Shown here: positions 10,233-18,857 of the stretch, piece by piece
How positions within the stretch are numbered: position 1 is the first letter of the stretch
How the letters are laid out: each line of letters opens with the position of its first letter
Origin: Mojavia pulchra JT2-VF2
Lineage (GTDB): Bacteria; Cyanobacteriota; Cyanobacteriia; Cyanobacteriales; Nostocaceae
DNA length: 64,000 nucleotides
Assembly (NCBI GenBank): GCA_019359325.1
Contig: JAHHHN010000029.1
Coordinates: forward strand, 1-64,000
Direction of reading: 5' to 3'
Notes under the pieces: model-generated
Databases searched by the model: none
Told to the model about the DNA's origin: nothing
What the model saw: the letters and a program-made list of their open reading frames with translations, nothing else
Translations under genes and position numbers: made by a program

Positions 10233-11153
10233 TTAAACAATAAAGTTCTCAGTAATATTAGTATCCCCCAGTTCTAACCTAACGCTAAAGCGTTCTCCAA
10301 TTTGAGCATTAAACTCTAGTGTTACATGAGCATTGGCACTTTTAGCATGAGCTTCCATAACAGCAACTCCCTTGAAATCTAGCACTTTCACAATCAGATT
10401 TTCAGGTAAGTAGGTTTGTACACCAGTGGGCTGCACCTGCAACTTCAGTTGGATTTCTACCGAGTTTTTTGGGGTTAGGGTAACAATCAGCGCTACTGAT
10501 TGACCTGGCAATTGTATTCCCAAGTCAACTAGCTTACCTCGCGTAACTCTGCTTTTGTAACGGAAAGCTTGTTGTGGTACTTTTGGAGATAAAATTTCTT
10601 CAATTGACTGCCAACCCACCTCAAAAATATTCTGCAACCACTGACTTAGGTTGACTTCGCTTTGGTCACGTTCAAGATTATCCAAGTGTGCAAGTAAATC
10701 GTCAATGTTTTGCAGTTGATTAATGGATACCTCACCAGATTTTACTGTTTTAGTAAAACCCACCAGAGTTGCTTTTTGAAGCTCTGTGTCTAGCTCAACT
10801 GCAACTACACCGATTCTATCGTCCGGCACTTCTGGTGGAATGTAACAAATTTCTTCACCAGGCTTGAGGGGCCGACATTCTAAGTAGCCCAATTTAGCCA
10901 ACTTCAAGTCTGCAACATCACCATAAAGCCGCATCGCCTGATTCCAACTGTCGCTAGCTTTTAAGTCAGTAGCAATGTCCATCATTTCCATGTAGTCATT
11001 CACAACACATACAGCTAGAGTATTGAGATAAACCTGCTTTTTCTTTTCTGTTGTTGGCTGTTGCTGGGCAAATTGGCGTGCTATTTTCAGCGCTGTCTGC
11101 GTAATAGACACCGGAATCGATTTTTCTTTGATATTCTCAGTGCTATAAATCAT
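10233..11153 (-). CDS. DUF1822 family protein
   Basis: A 306-residue soluble protein of the cyanobacterial DUF1822 family. The diagnostic order is visible: an N-terminal helix with ITQTALKIARQFAQ, then KKKQVYLNTLAVCVVNDY, a Trp-containing block (SWNQAMRLYGDVADLKLAKLG), LECRPLKPGEE, and a C-terminal beta-rich part. The function is unknown. Family members regularly lie between a small sigma-like gene and a CHASE2 gene, as seen here. That suggests a link in the signalling path between transcription and the protease, possibly an anti-sigma or adaptor role, which is inference. An AAGGG ribosome site stands 8 bases before the ATG. Confidence 0.85.
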   Translation of the reverse strand: MIYSTENIKEKSIPVSITQTALKIARQFAQQQPTTEKKKQVYLNTLAVCVVNDYMEMMDIATDLKASDSWNQAMRLYGDVADLKLAKLGYLECRPLKPGEEICYIPPEVPDDRIGVVAVELDTELQKATLVGFTKTVKSGEVSINQLQNIDDLLAHLDNLERDQSEVNLSQWLQNIFEVGWQSIEEILSPKVPQQAFRYKSRVTRGKLVDLGIQLPGQSVALIVTLTPKNSVEIQLKLQVQPTGVQTYLPENLIVKVLDFKGVAVMEAHAKSANAHVTLEFNAQIGERFSVRLELGDTNITENFIV

Positions 11154-11206
11154 AATGGTTTCCCTTGTTCCAAATATTCCTTCTTTGAGTTATCTGTGTT
11201 TGAATA

Positions 11207-11854
11207 TCAAATTTCGTGATATCCCTGTTTGAGTGCAAAATTCCGTAAGCGTGGCAGACATTCGCGTTTATAAAAATTCGGTGCGGTTGATGGGGGTAAG
11301 TTAAACTCCTGAGCAATGTTTTTCCAAGGCGTTTCTGGAGGCAAGCGGCGCAGAATTAAAATTTGACAAGTTATCTCAGACCGTCCTTTGACATGAGTAC
11401 TGGCTAACTCTCCATCTGGATCTGTTGTAGCCCATTGATAAGTTTCTTCTAAAATTGGTGGAATCTCTGGGTCTGCTGGCAGATTTTCAATGGTGTTTGT
11501 TATTTCCTCAATTTCTAACGTGGAGCTAGAAACATTTTTAGCTTGATTCTTCGCCTCCCAAGTGCGAAAATCTTGCAATCGCCACTTCAGGCAATTATCG
11601 AGCCAAGTGATTACGCTACAACGTTCTGGATTATACTGCTCTGGATTGCGGCAGAAATACAACCAAGTTTGTTGCAGAGCATCATTATAGTAAGGTGTGT
11701 TCTCCTTCCATAGTTTGCCCGATTTCATCACAAGTCTAACTATCTCACTAAGTTTTTGTCGCCGCATCAAACTCCTTGCTGGATACGAACAGGCTTCGGC
11801 AACGAGTTGAGATAGTTGTTGATTGAGATCGTGTACAGTATGCATCTTTATCAT
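11207..11854 (-). CDS. Sigma-70-like transcription factor, cyanobacterial small type
   Basis: About 215 residues. Features are sigma region 2-like helices (YYNDALQQTWLYFCRNPEQYNPERCSVITWLDNCLKWRLQDF), an acidic linker, and a C-terminal region 4-like helix-turn-helix (PPETPWKNIAQEFNLPPSTAPNFYKRECLPRLR). The start is the ATG at 11854, seven bases behind GGAG; two upstream TTG codons are less likely. It is the first gene of the minus-strand series running through DUF1822 and CHASE2-CHAT, so it probably drives its own locus. No cognate promoter can be identified with confidence. Confidence 0.78.
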   Translation of the reverse strand: MIKMHTVHDLNQQLSQLVAEACSYPARSLMRRQKLSEIVRLVMKSGKLWKENTPYYNDALQQTWLYFCRNPEQYNPERCSVITWLDNCLKWRLQDFRTWEAKNQAKNVSSSTLEIEEITNTIENLPADPEIPPILEETYQWATTDPDGELASTHVKGRSEITCQILILRRLPPETPWKNIAQEFNLPPSTAPNFYKRECLPRLRNFALKQGYHEI

Positions 11855-12302
11855 CAACAATCTCCTTTTTGAACACTTACAAAAGTATTCTGGAGATTCC
11901 CCTGGCTAGTTGAAGTCACAACAATCGAATTCATAACTTGATGTTTAATGTCTCAATAAGTAGGGTCTACTACCTAGTTATCAAACTCAATTTCAAATTT
12001 TTCGCGGAAATCGATAAAAAAATTTCTTCAAATTAATTTTCAAAATAATTTTTAACTGCTAAAACCAGGTAGAGCGCCCTATGGATATGGAATTTCGTTC
12101 TTTGTCACCTTCAACTCAGTCTTTTATCCAGAAGATTAAGTTGTTTAATAATCTCAAATCCCGCGAAAATTTTGATTTCTGAAACGATATCAAAATAGAG
12201 GCAAAAAGCGAGACGAACAACGTGAGTTTCTCTAGCGTTCTATCACAGCTTTTGGCTCTAAAAACAACATTGAAATTTAAATTGTCCAATTAGGAGGACT
12301 TT
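11855..12302. other. Divergent intergenic region before the lanthipeptide precursor
   Basis: No gene. It carries the promoters for the minus-strand sigma-like gene and the plus-strand precursor. The last 110 bases resemble the region just upstream of the decayed second precursor (12720-12817): both contain GAGTTTCTC, a run near AAAACAAC and TTAAATT before the start. The duplicated unit therefore included leader DNA. A strong ribosome site, AGGAGG (12292-12297), stands five bases before the precursor ATG. Confidence 0.6.
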
Positions 12303-12650
12303 ATGCAACACGAAGATATCATTCGCGCTTGGAAGGATGAGGAATATCGGAACAGCTTGAGTGAGGAACAACGGGCACAGTTGCCTGAAAACCCGGCTGG
12401 GATAGTTGAACTATCAGATGAAGCTATGCAGAATGTTGGTGGAGGCGGCTTCCTTAGTCTTTTTGGCTGCGGGAAACCAGGAGGCAACACCAGTAATCCA
12501 GTTTTGGGTTTATGCTTCAACACAGGTGGCGTTACGTGTATTGGCGGCGGCAACACTGGTAATCCAGTTTTGGGTTTATGCGCCAAAACAGTTGGTTTAA
12601 CTTGCAGTACAGCCAAAGTTGGTAAATTTAATGCTTGCAACTTACTCTAA
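12303..12650 (+). CDS. lanA: Class II lanthipeptide precursor, mersacidin/lichenicidin family leader
   Basis: A 115-residue precursor. The leader (residues 1 to about 47) has the family pattern EDIIRAWKDEEYRNSLSEEQRAQLPENP..., then VELSDEAMQNV and a double-glycine site (GGGG at 46-49), the usual cut site of C39 peptidases. The core has six Cys (56, 71, 79, 93, 101, 112) and about ten Ser/Thr, enough for several lanthionine rings. Residues 61-82 and 83-104 are a tandem repeat starting GNT[SG]NPVLGLC. A strong AGGAGG site precedes the ATG. LanM, a C39 exporter and an HlyD adaptor follow on the same strand. The mature product is unknown and I recognise no characterised lanthipeptide. Confidence 0.9.
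   Translation: MQHEDIIRAWKDEEYRNSLSEEQRAQLPENPAGIVELSDEAMQNVGGGGFLSLFGCGKPGGNTSNPVLGLCFNTGGVTCIGGGNTGNPVLGLCAKTVGLTCSTAKVGKFNACNLL
12483..12614 (+). repeat. 22-codon tandem duplication in the lanthipeptide core
   Basis: Two 66-base units in frame. The first starts GGCAACACCAGTAATCCAG and the second GGCAACACTGGTAATCCAG; both continue through the same GTTTTGGGTTTATGC stretch. Each unit codes for a Thr-rich, two-Cys module, so a ring pattern is probably repeated in the product. Confidence 0.85.
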
Positions 12651-12672
12651 TTTAGCTAACTGAATATTACAG

Positions 12673-12696
12673 GCTATTGATTTAGTAATCAATAGC
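12673..12696. other. Perfect hairpin after the precursor gene
   Basis: GCTATTGATT (12673-12682) pairs with AATCAATAGC (12687-12696) around TAGT, starting 22 bases after the precursor stop. There is no U-run directly after it, so it may stabilise the precursor mRNA 3' end or attenuate read-through. A degenerate form follows the decayed precursor copy near 13153. Confidence 0.6.
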
Positions 12697-12729
12697 GATA
12701 AAGGATAACTTTTATCCTCCATACGAAAT

Positions 12730-12773
12730 GTGACGGACAGCAAGAGTTTCTCAAACAGTCCGTCACCATTTTT
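12730..12773 (+). terminator. Rho-independent terminator-like hairpin between the precursor and the downstream genes
   Basis: GTGACGGAC (12730-12738) pairs with GTCCGTCAC (12758-12766), followed by CATTTTT. It would separate abundant precursor mRNA from the lanM operon, a common arrangement in lanthipeptide clusters. The 19-base loop is longer than usual. Confidence 0.6.
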
Positions 12774-12817
12774 GACCTTAAAACAACGCTTAACCTTAAA
12801 TTATCAAACAACAAAAA

Positions 12818-13131
12818 TGTCATCATATCATTCGCTCTTAGAAGGATGAAGAGTACCATAACAGCTTGAGCGAGGAACAACCCACATCTGCCTGAAAATC
12901 CAGCTAGTATATTGGAAATGTCAAATGAAGCTATGCAGAATATTGTGGGGCGGCTTCCTTAGCATCTTTGACTATGATGGCGTACAATCCAATACTAGTA
13001 ATCTAGTTTTGGATATTTGCACCTTCAAGTGCTACATTCCAATACTTACCCAAATTTTCACTATTTGCAACAGTACAATCTGTGTTTGGAATACCAGGTG
13101 AATTCGTAGTAATGCTTGCAACTTACTGTAA
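12818..13131 (+). pseudogene. Decayed second lanthipeptide precursor
   Basis: DNA-level homologue of the intact precursor. It keeps recognisable blocks (ATATCATTCGC, AACAGCTTGAGCGAGGAACAA, GAAGCTATGCAGAAT, CTTCCTTAG, TGCTTGCAACTTACT). A five-base deletion behind the ATG shifts the frame, the Trp codon of the leader is TAG, and further indels and stops follow; the double-glycine segment is shortened and most core Cys codons are lost. Similar sequence before and after both copies shows a tandem duplication of about 500 bases that then degenerated. It should give no product. Confidence 0.85.
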
Positions 13132-13341
13132 CTTAAATATCTGATTTTACAAGCTATTGATCGCGTTGCACAAAATAGCGATGAAATAACGAACCGGATG
13201 CGCCGAAGGCATTCTCGAAGGGTAGACGCGAAGTACGCGAAGAAGGAGTTTTCACAAAGAAAGAAACAAAAAATCATCCTGCAAATATGCAGTGGCCTAT
13301 TGATTACTAATGATTTAATTAGGAATTAGGAGTTAAATTTT

Positions 13342-16300
13342 ATGAATAAGGCAGATATTGGCTTGTCTGACTGGTATCGTGCTATCACTTTATCCGAGCG
13401 TATTACTTCACTTAAGTCAGTCAATAACCAAACTTCCAATTTAGTAATTAATGCTGATATAGCCCAACGACGAATACAGCGTTGGAAATCGCAGTCACCT
13501 TTCACCACTGACTCTAAGTTTGCTCAACGTCTAGCAATAGATAGCATTACCGAAGAGGAATTTATTTACCTACTAAATGAGCCAATTGAGGCTGTTCAAA
13601 GTCGTTTTTCCAACACCCCAGAGTGGTTAATAGAAATTTCTCAGGCATTTGCTCATTCTGACTTCAGTTCAAGCCCGCTTCCAGAAGAATTGCAAGGGGA
13701 AGAGGTAGCTGGTTTTTTAGATGCCATTGCCCCCCTGATGAACCAAGGACTAGCTCAACTCCGCCAAGGACTCCAAACTTTAATCCAGACACATCCTTGT
13801 TTACCCTTTGATCCTAGCACAGTTGAAGCCTTATTATTTGCTAATCTCCCAGAGCAACTACTCAGGGTGTTGAGTCGCACAATGGTTTTAGAACTCAACG
13901 TGGCGCGTCTGCGAGGGCTATTACAAGGTGACACATCACAGGAGCGATTTCAGAGTTTTTTACAACGCTTACGCCAGCCTGAGATTGTGATTTCTCTCCT
14001 TCAAGAGTATCCAGTCCTAGCCCGTCAACTCTTAATTAGCATTAATCGCTGGGTAAGCTTCAGTCTAGAATTTCTCCAACACCTCTGTACTGATTGGTCA
14101 GATATTTGCACCACATTCAGTCCCGATGTCAATCCAGGTGTACTGGTGCAAATAGATGGCGGTATTGGCGACACCCATCGTGGTGGGCGTGCTGTGCTAA
14201 TTGCCAAATTTAGCTCTGGTTTCCAAGTAGTCTATAAGCCTAAATCTCTAGCTGTTGACGTGCATTTTCAGCAGCTCTTAGAATGGCTTAACCAACGGGG
14301 CAATCATCCGCCATTTCGCACCCTGAAAATTTTGAATCAGGGTACTTATGGCTGGGTGGAATTCGTTACTGCTCAGGGTTGTATTAATCCAGAAGAACTC
14401 CAGCGTTTTTATGAACGTCAGGGTGGTTACTTGGCACTACTATATGCCATTGAAGCTACTGACTTTCACATGGAAAACTTAATTGCATCTGGCGAACATC
14501 CCATTTTAGTTGACCTAGAATCCCTATTTCATCCCCAAATTTCAGACATTGAGATAAACAAATCAGACCAGCTTGCCTTCAAAACAATCGGTTACTCCGT
14601 TTTGCGCGTTGGCTTACTTCCCCAACGCCTCTGGGCAAATGCTGAATCTGAGGGAATCGAGATGAGCGGCTTAGGAGGAAAATCGGGTCAAATGACACTC
14701 CATACCGTCCCCTACTTAGAAGCAATGGGTACAGATGAAATGCGAGTAGCTCGCGAGCGTATGCCTATATCAGGAAGTAATAATAGGCCTACTTTGAATG
14801 ATGTGGAAGTGAATGTGTTGGATTATGCAGAAGCAATCATCACTGGCTTTACTACTATCTATCAGTTACTACTGCAATATCGGAATGAATTGCTATCTAA
14901 AAATAGCCCTTTAGCCGTCTTTGCCGAAGATGAGGTACGCTTTATCCTTCGCCCTACTTACACCTATGCTCTGTTACTACATGAAAGTTATCACCCAGAT
15001 TTGTTACGCAACGCCTTGGAACGCGATTACTTTTTTGACCGCCTTTGGTTGGACATCGAACAGCAACCCTATCTAGCTAAGGTAATTGCTGCTGAACGCG
15101 ATGACTTGTGGCAAGGTGATATTCCCATGTTCACAACTCGTCCTAATTCCCGTGCTATTTGGAGTAGTTCTAATCAGCAAATTCCTGATTTTTCTAGTGA
15201 ATCAGGCATGGCTCTAGTGCAACGTCGTTTGCAACAACTCAGTGATGCTGACCTCACACGACAACTTTGGTTTATCCATGCCTCTCTCACCACATTGGCA
15301 ATGGCAGGGGATAGAGTGCAATTCTCCAGTTACCATGTGATAGAACCGCAAAACAATGCTAGTCACGAACAACTGTTGGCAGCAGCACAAGCCGTAGGCG
15401 AGCATTTGGAAGCGCTGGCGTTACATGGCGAAAAAGATGTTTCTTGGATTGGCTTAACTCTTATCAAAGAAAAGCACTGGACTCTTGCTCCCTTGGGAAT
15501 AGGTCTCTATGATGGTCTACCAGGAGTTATCCTTTTCCTTGCCTATTTAGGGGCTGTCACTGATGAAAACCACTACACTGCACTGGCAAAATCAGCATTT
15601 TCAATGATGCAATTTCAGCTAGAGAGTGGCAAATCTTTCATTAAAGCTATTGGTGGGTTTGAGGGATGGGGCGGAGTAATTTATACCCTAACTCATCTGG
15701 GGATTTTGTGGAATGAATCCGCCTTATTAGCTGAGGCTGAAACGCTGGTTGAATTACTCCCTGATTTAATTGTCAAAGATGAACATTTAGACATTGTTGG
15801 TGGTGCTGCTGGATGTCTTAAGAGCCTAATTAGCCTGTACCATTGCCGACCCTCTCAACGGACACTCAGTGCAGCTATTCAGTGTGGTGAACAGATTATT
15901 TGCCAGGCAAAAGCGATGGAGCAGGGTATTGGTTGGGTAAGCCTTTGGGGTAGAAAATTACCATTAACTGGCTTCTCTCATGGTGCAGCAGGGATAGCAT
16001 CAGCACTGCTAGAATTGTCTGCTCTCACAGGTGATCCACGCTTTCATACAACAGCTCTAGCTGCTATTGAATATGAGCGTAGTCTCTTCCGTCCTGAAGT
16101 GGGAAATTGGCCCGACTTACGCGATTTTTACAGTTCAGTTGTGGGAGACAAAGACGATACCCAACCTATTTGTATGACTGCTTGGTGTCATGGTGCGCCG
16201 GGGATTGGGTTAGGGAGGTTGCGCTCACTCCCATACGTTGATAATGCGAAAATTCGTACAGAAATTGATACCGCGCTCAAAACTACTCTAGCTCATGGAT

Positions 16301-16623
16301 TTGGTAGCAACCACTCGCTATGTCATGGTGACTTAGGCAATCTAGAATTACTGTTGCAAGCCAGTCTAACCCTTGGTGATCCCCAGTGGAAAACTCAAAT
16401 TGCTCGCCTTACCGCCATCATTCTTGAAAGCATCAATCAACATGGGTGGCTTTGTGGAGTTCCCTTGGGAGTTGAAACACCGGGGCTGATGACGGGGTTG
16501 GCAGGCATTGGCTATGGACTACTACGCCTAGCAGAACCGACACGAGTTCCCTCCGTGCTGGTACTTGAGCCACCTCTAAATATCCCCATTGTGAAAGCCT
16601 TTGTTGAGGCAAGTGCTAGATAA
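13342..16623 (+). CDS. lanM: Class II lanthipeptide synthetase LanM
   Basis: A 1093-residue bifunctional enzyme that dehydrates core Ser/Thr by phosphorylation and elimination, then cyclises Cys onto the dehydro residues. The N-terminal DUF4135 dehydratase domain carries GGIGDTHRGGR (about 272), VVYKPKSLAVD (about 296), TDFHMENLIASG (about 372) and VDLESLFH (about 389). The C-terminal LanC-like domain starts near 700 and has the zinc ligands in WCHGAPGIG (Cys949) and SLCHGDLGN (Cys994-His995). The second motif is CHG, not the CCG of the promiscuous ProcM-like subgroup, so a dedicated substrate is expected. Length is normal for LanM. GGAG stands nine bases before the ATG. The substrate should be the precursor at 12303. 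Confidence 0.96.
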   Translation: MNKADIGLSDWYRAITLSERITSLKSVNNQTSNLVINADIAQRRIQRWKSQSPFTTDSKFAQRLAIDSITEEEFIYLLNEPIEAVQSRFSNTPEWLIEISQAFAHSDFSSSPLPEELQGEEVAGFLDAIAPLMNQGLAQLRQGLQTLIQTHPCLPFDPSTVEALLFANLPEQLLRVLSRTMVLELNVARLRGLLQGDTSQERFQSFLQRLRQPEIVISLLQEYPVLARQLLISINRWVSFSLEFLQHLCTDWSDICTTFSPDVNPGVLVQIDGGIGDTHRGGRAVLIAKFSSGFQVVYKPKSLAVDVHFQQLLEWLNQRGNHPPFRTLKILNQGTYGWVEFVTAQGCINPEELQRFYERQGGYLALLYAIEATDFHMENLIASGEHPILVDLESLFHPQISDIEINKSDQLAFKTIGYSVLRVGLLPQRLWANAESEGIEMSGLGGKSGQMTLHTVPYLEAMGTDEMRVARERMPISGSNNRPTLNDVEVNVLDYAEAIITGFTTIYQLLLQYRNELLSKNSPLAVFAEDEVRFILRPTYTYALLLHESYHPDLLRNALERDYFFDRLWLDIEQQPYLAKVIAAERDDLWQGDIPMFTTRPNSRAIWSSSNQQIPDFSSESGMALVQRRLQQLSDADLTRQLWFIHASLTTLAMAGDRVQFSSYHVIEPQNNASHEQLLAAAQAVGEHLEALALHGEKDVSWIGLTLIKEKHWTLAPLGIGLYDGLPGVILFLAYLGAVTDENHYTALAKSAFSMMQFQLESGKSFIKAIGGFEGWGGVIYTLTHLGILWNESALLAEAETLVELLPDLIVKDEHLDIVGGAAGCLKSLISLYHCRPSQRTLSAAIQCGEQIICQAKAMEQGIGWVSLWGRKLPLTGFSHGAAGIASALLELSALTGDPRFHTTALAAIEYERSLFRPEVGNWPDLRDFYSSVVGDKDDTQPICMTAWCHGAPGIGLGRLRSLPYVDNAKIRTEIDTALKTTLAHGFGSNHSLCHGDLGNLELLLQASLTLGDPQWKTQIARLTAIILESINQHGWLCGVPLGVETPGLMTGLAGIGYGLLRLAEPTRVPSVLVLEPPLNIPIVKAFVEASAR

Positions 16624-16693
16624 AAACTCAACCACTTTATAGGGTGGGGATTACCTACGTTAATGACATTAAAAATTAGTTCATTCATCCATC

Positions 16694-18835
16694 ATGTACC
16701 AGCTTGTTCAACAACACAGTGAAGAAGATTGCGGTGCTGCTTGTCTTGCTACTATTGCAAAATATTACGGACGCACTTTTACAATCAACCGTATTCGGGA
16801 AGCGGTCGGCACTGGTCAACAAGGAACCAGCTTATTAGGATTGAAGCGAGGATCTGAAGTACTAGGTTTTAAGGCACGAGGAGTTAAAGCCTCAGCTGAA
16901 ACTTTAACTAAAAAAAGTGAAGTACCACTTCCAGCTATTATTCATTGGAAAGGCTATCACTGGGTAGTTTTGTATGGTAAGCGAGGCAGAAAGTACATAA
17001 TTGCTGACCCAGCTGTAGGCATTCGTTACCTTACTAAAAAGTGGTTAATGGAGGCATGGACAGATGGAATTATGCTAATAGTGGAACCAGACCCAGTTCG
17101 CTTTTCTGAGCAACCTGAAGATAAAGTTAGTGGATTTAGTCGCTTTCTAAAGCGTGTCTGGCCTTATCGAGGTATTCTGTCTCAAGCATTTGTAATTAAC
17201 CTCGTCTTAGGTTTACTTTCCTTAGGTTCGCCTTTCCTACTGCAAATCCTCACCGATGATGTACTCGTTCGGGGAGATACTAAACTGCTTACAGGTGTAG
17301 TTATTGCCGTTGTAGTAATGCATCTGGTCAGCAGTAGCCTCCAATTTGTGCAGTCTAACTTAATTACCCACTTTGCTCAACGCCTAGAGTTAGGCTTGGT
17401 TTTAGAATTTGGGCGACAAGTTTTACGCTTGCCGCTGACGTACTATGAAACCCGTCGCAGTGGCGAAATTGTCAGCCGCCTGGGAGATATTCAACAGATT
17501 AATCAGCTAGTTTCCCAAGTCGTCGCTAGTTTCCCAAGCCAGTTTTTTATTGCGCTAGTCTCCTTTGGCTTCATGCTGTTTTATAGCCAAAAACTAACTA
17601 TAGTAGCTCTTATCATTGCCGTAATAATGACTGTATCTACAGTTATTTTCCTACCTTCGTTACAGCAAAAGACTCGCAATGCTTTGGTTACAGATGCAGA
17701 AAACCAAGGTGTATTAGTCGAAACTTTTAAAGGCGCACTCACTCTCAAGACAACCACAGCCGCACCTCAATTCTGGGATGAATTCCAGAGCCGTTTTAGT
17801 CGTTTTGCAAATTTAATGTTTAGTACGATCCAAATTGGGATTATTAATAATGTATTTTCTGGATTAATTTCTAACATCGGTAGCGTTGCCTTGCTTTGGT
17901 TTGGTAGTACTCTTGTAATTAGCAAAGAATTAAGCATAGGTCAGCTATTAGCTTTTAATAGCATGAATGGTAGCTTTTCTGCCTTTATTGGGGCTGTGAT
18001 TGGATTTGTGGATGAATTCATTCGCGTTAAAACAGCTACCCAACGCCTTACAGAAGTTATTGACTCGACACCAGAGAATCAAGACGATAGCAAAAAGCCC
18101 TTTGCTAAAGTTTCTAGTAAGGCTGATATTATTTGTACTAATCTTAACTTTCATCACATAGGCAGGATCGATTTATTAGAAAACTTCTCTTTAAATATTC
18201 CTGGTGGTAAAGTTACCGCTCTAATTGGAGAATCTGGCTGTGGTAAAAGTACATTAGCGAAACTAATTGCAGGTTTATACACTTTGCAATCAGGTAACAT
18301 TCGCATTGGAATTTATAATCAACAAGATTTGTCACTAGATTGCTTTCGTCAACAAGTTATTCTAGTTCCCCAAGAGCCTCACTTTTGGAGTCGCTCCATT
18401 ATTGAAAATTTCCGTTTAGGCAATCCTCAAATAACGTTTGAGCAAATTGTTCAGGCTTGTAAAATTGCCAAGGCTGATGAATTTATAAGTAAACTACCTG
18501 AAAAATACCAAACTATTTTAGGTGAATTTGGTGCAAATATATCTGGTGGGCAACGTCAAAGACTAGCACTTGCCAGAGCAATTGTAAATGACCCACCGAT
18601 ATTGATTATGGATGAATCTACAGCTGGTCTAGACCCCGTAAGCGAATCTCAAGTCCTAGACAAAATTCTGTATCATCGGCGCGGTAAAACTACTATCCTG
18701 ATCAGCCATCGTCCTAGAATTATTGGGCGAGCAGATTGGATTATTTTATTGGAGCAAGGAAGATTAAAATTGCAAGGTTCTGTTGAAGATTTAAGTTTGC
18801 AAGCTGGAGATCATTTAGACTTCTTAATTCCCTAA
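16694..18835 (+). CDS. lanT: C39 peptidase-containing ABC transporter (lanthipeptide LanT type)
   Basis: A 713-residue inner-membrane exporter that removes double-glycine leaders and exports the product. The N-terminal C39 peptidase has Gln7, Cys13 (EEDCGAACLA), His89 (YHWVVLYG) and Asp105 (IADPAVG). A six-helix transmembrane domain follows (about 155-430), then an ABC ATPase with Walker A GESGCGKST (about 511), signature ISGGQRQRLALARA (about 617) and Walker B ILIMDES (about 635). It lies 70 bases after lanM and 22 bases before the HlyD-type gene. The GGGG in the precursor leader fits this peptidase. Confidence 0.95.
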   Translation: MYQLVQQHSEEDCGAACLATIAKYYGRTFTINRIREAVGTGQQGTSLLGLKRGSEVLGFKARGVKASAETLTKKSEVPLPAIIHWKGYHWVVLYGKRGRKYIIADPAVGIRYLTKKWLMEAWTDGIMLIVEPDPVRFSEQPEDKVSGFSRFLKRVWPYRGILSQAFVINLVLGLLSLGSPFLLQILTDDVLVRGDTKLLTGVVIAVVVMHLVSSSLQFVQSNLITHFAQRLELGLVLEFGRQVLRLPLTYYETRRSGEIVSRLGDIQQINQLVSQVVASFPSQFFIALVSFGFMLFYSQKLTIVALIIAVIMTVSTVIFLPSLQQKTRNALVTDAENQGVLVETFKGALTLKTTTAAPQFWDEFQSRFSRFANLMFSTIQIGIINNVFSGLISNIGSVALLWFGSTLVISKELSIGQLLAFNSMNGSFSAFIGAVIGFVDEFIRVKTATQRLTEVIDSTPENQDDSKKPFAKVSSKADIICTNLNFHHIGRIDLLENFSLNIPGGKVTALIGESGCGKSTLAKLIAGLYTLQSGNIRIGIYNQQDLSLDCFRQQVILVPQEPHFWSRSIIENFRLGNPQITFEQIVQACKIAKADEFISKLPEKYQTILGEFGANISGGQRQRLALARAIVNDPPILIMDESTAGLDPVSESQVLDKILYHRRGKTTILISHRPRIIGRADWIILLEQGRLKLQGSVEDLSLQAGDHLDFLIP

Positions 18836-18857
18836 AAAATAGTATTTATTAAGCATT

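Noticed and set aside
12290-12640. Antisense frame opposite the lanthipeptide precursor
   Set aside because: A shadow of the tandem repeat in the precursor; no start signal and a Pro/Lys repeat composition.
13032-13277. Minus-strand frame in the decayed precursor region
   Set aside because: It lies over pseudogene DNA and has no ribosome site or similarity.
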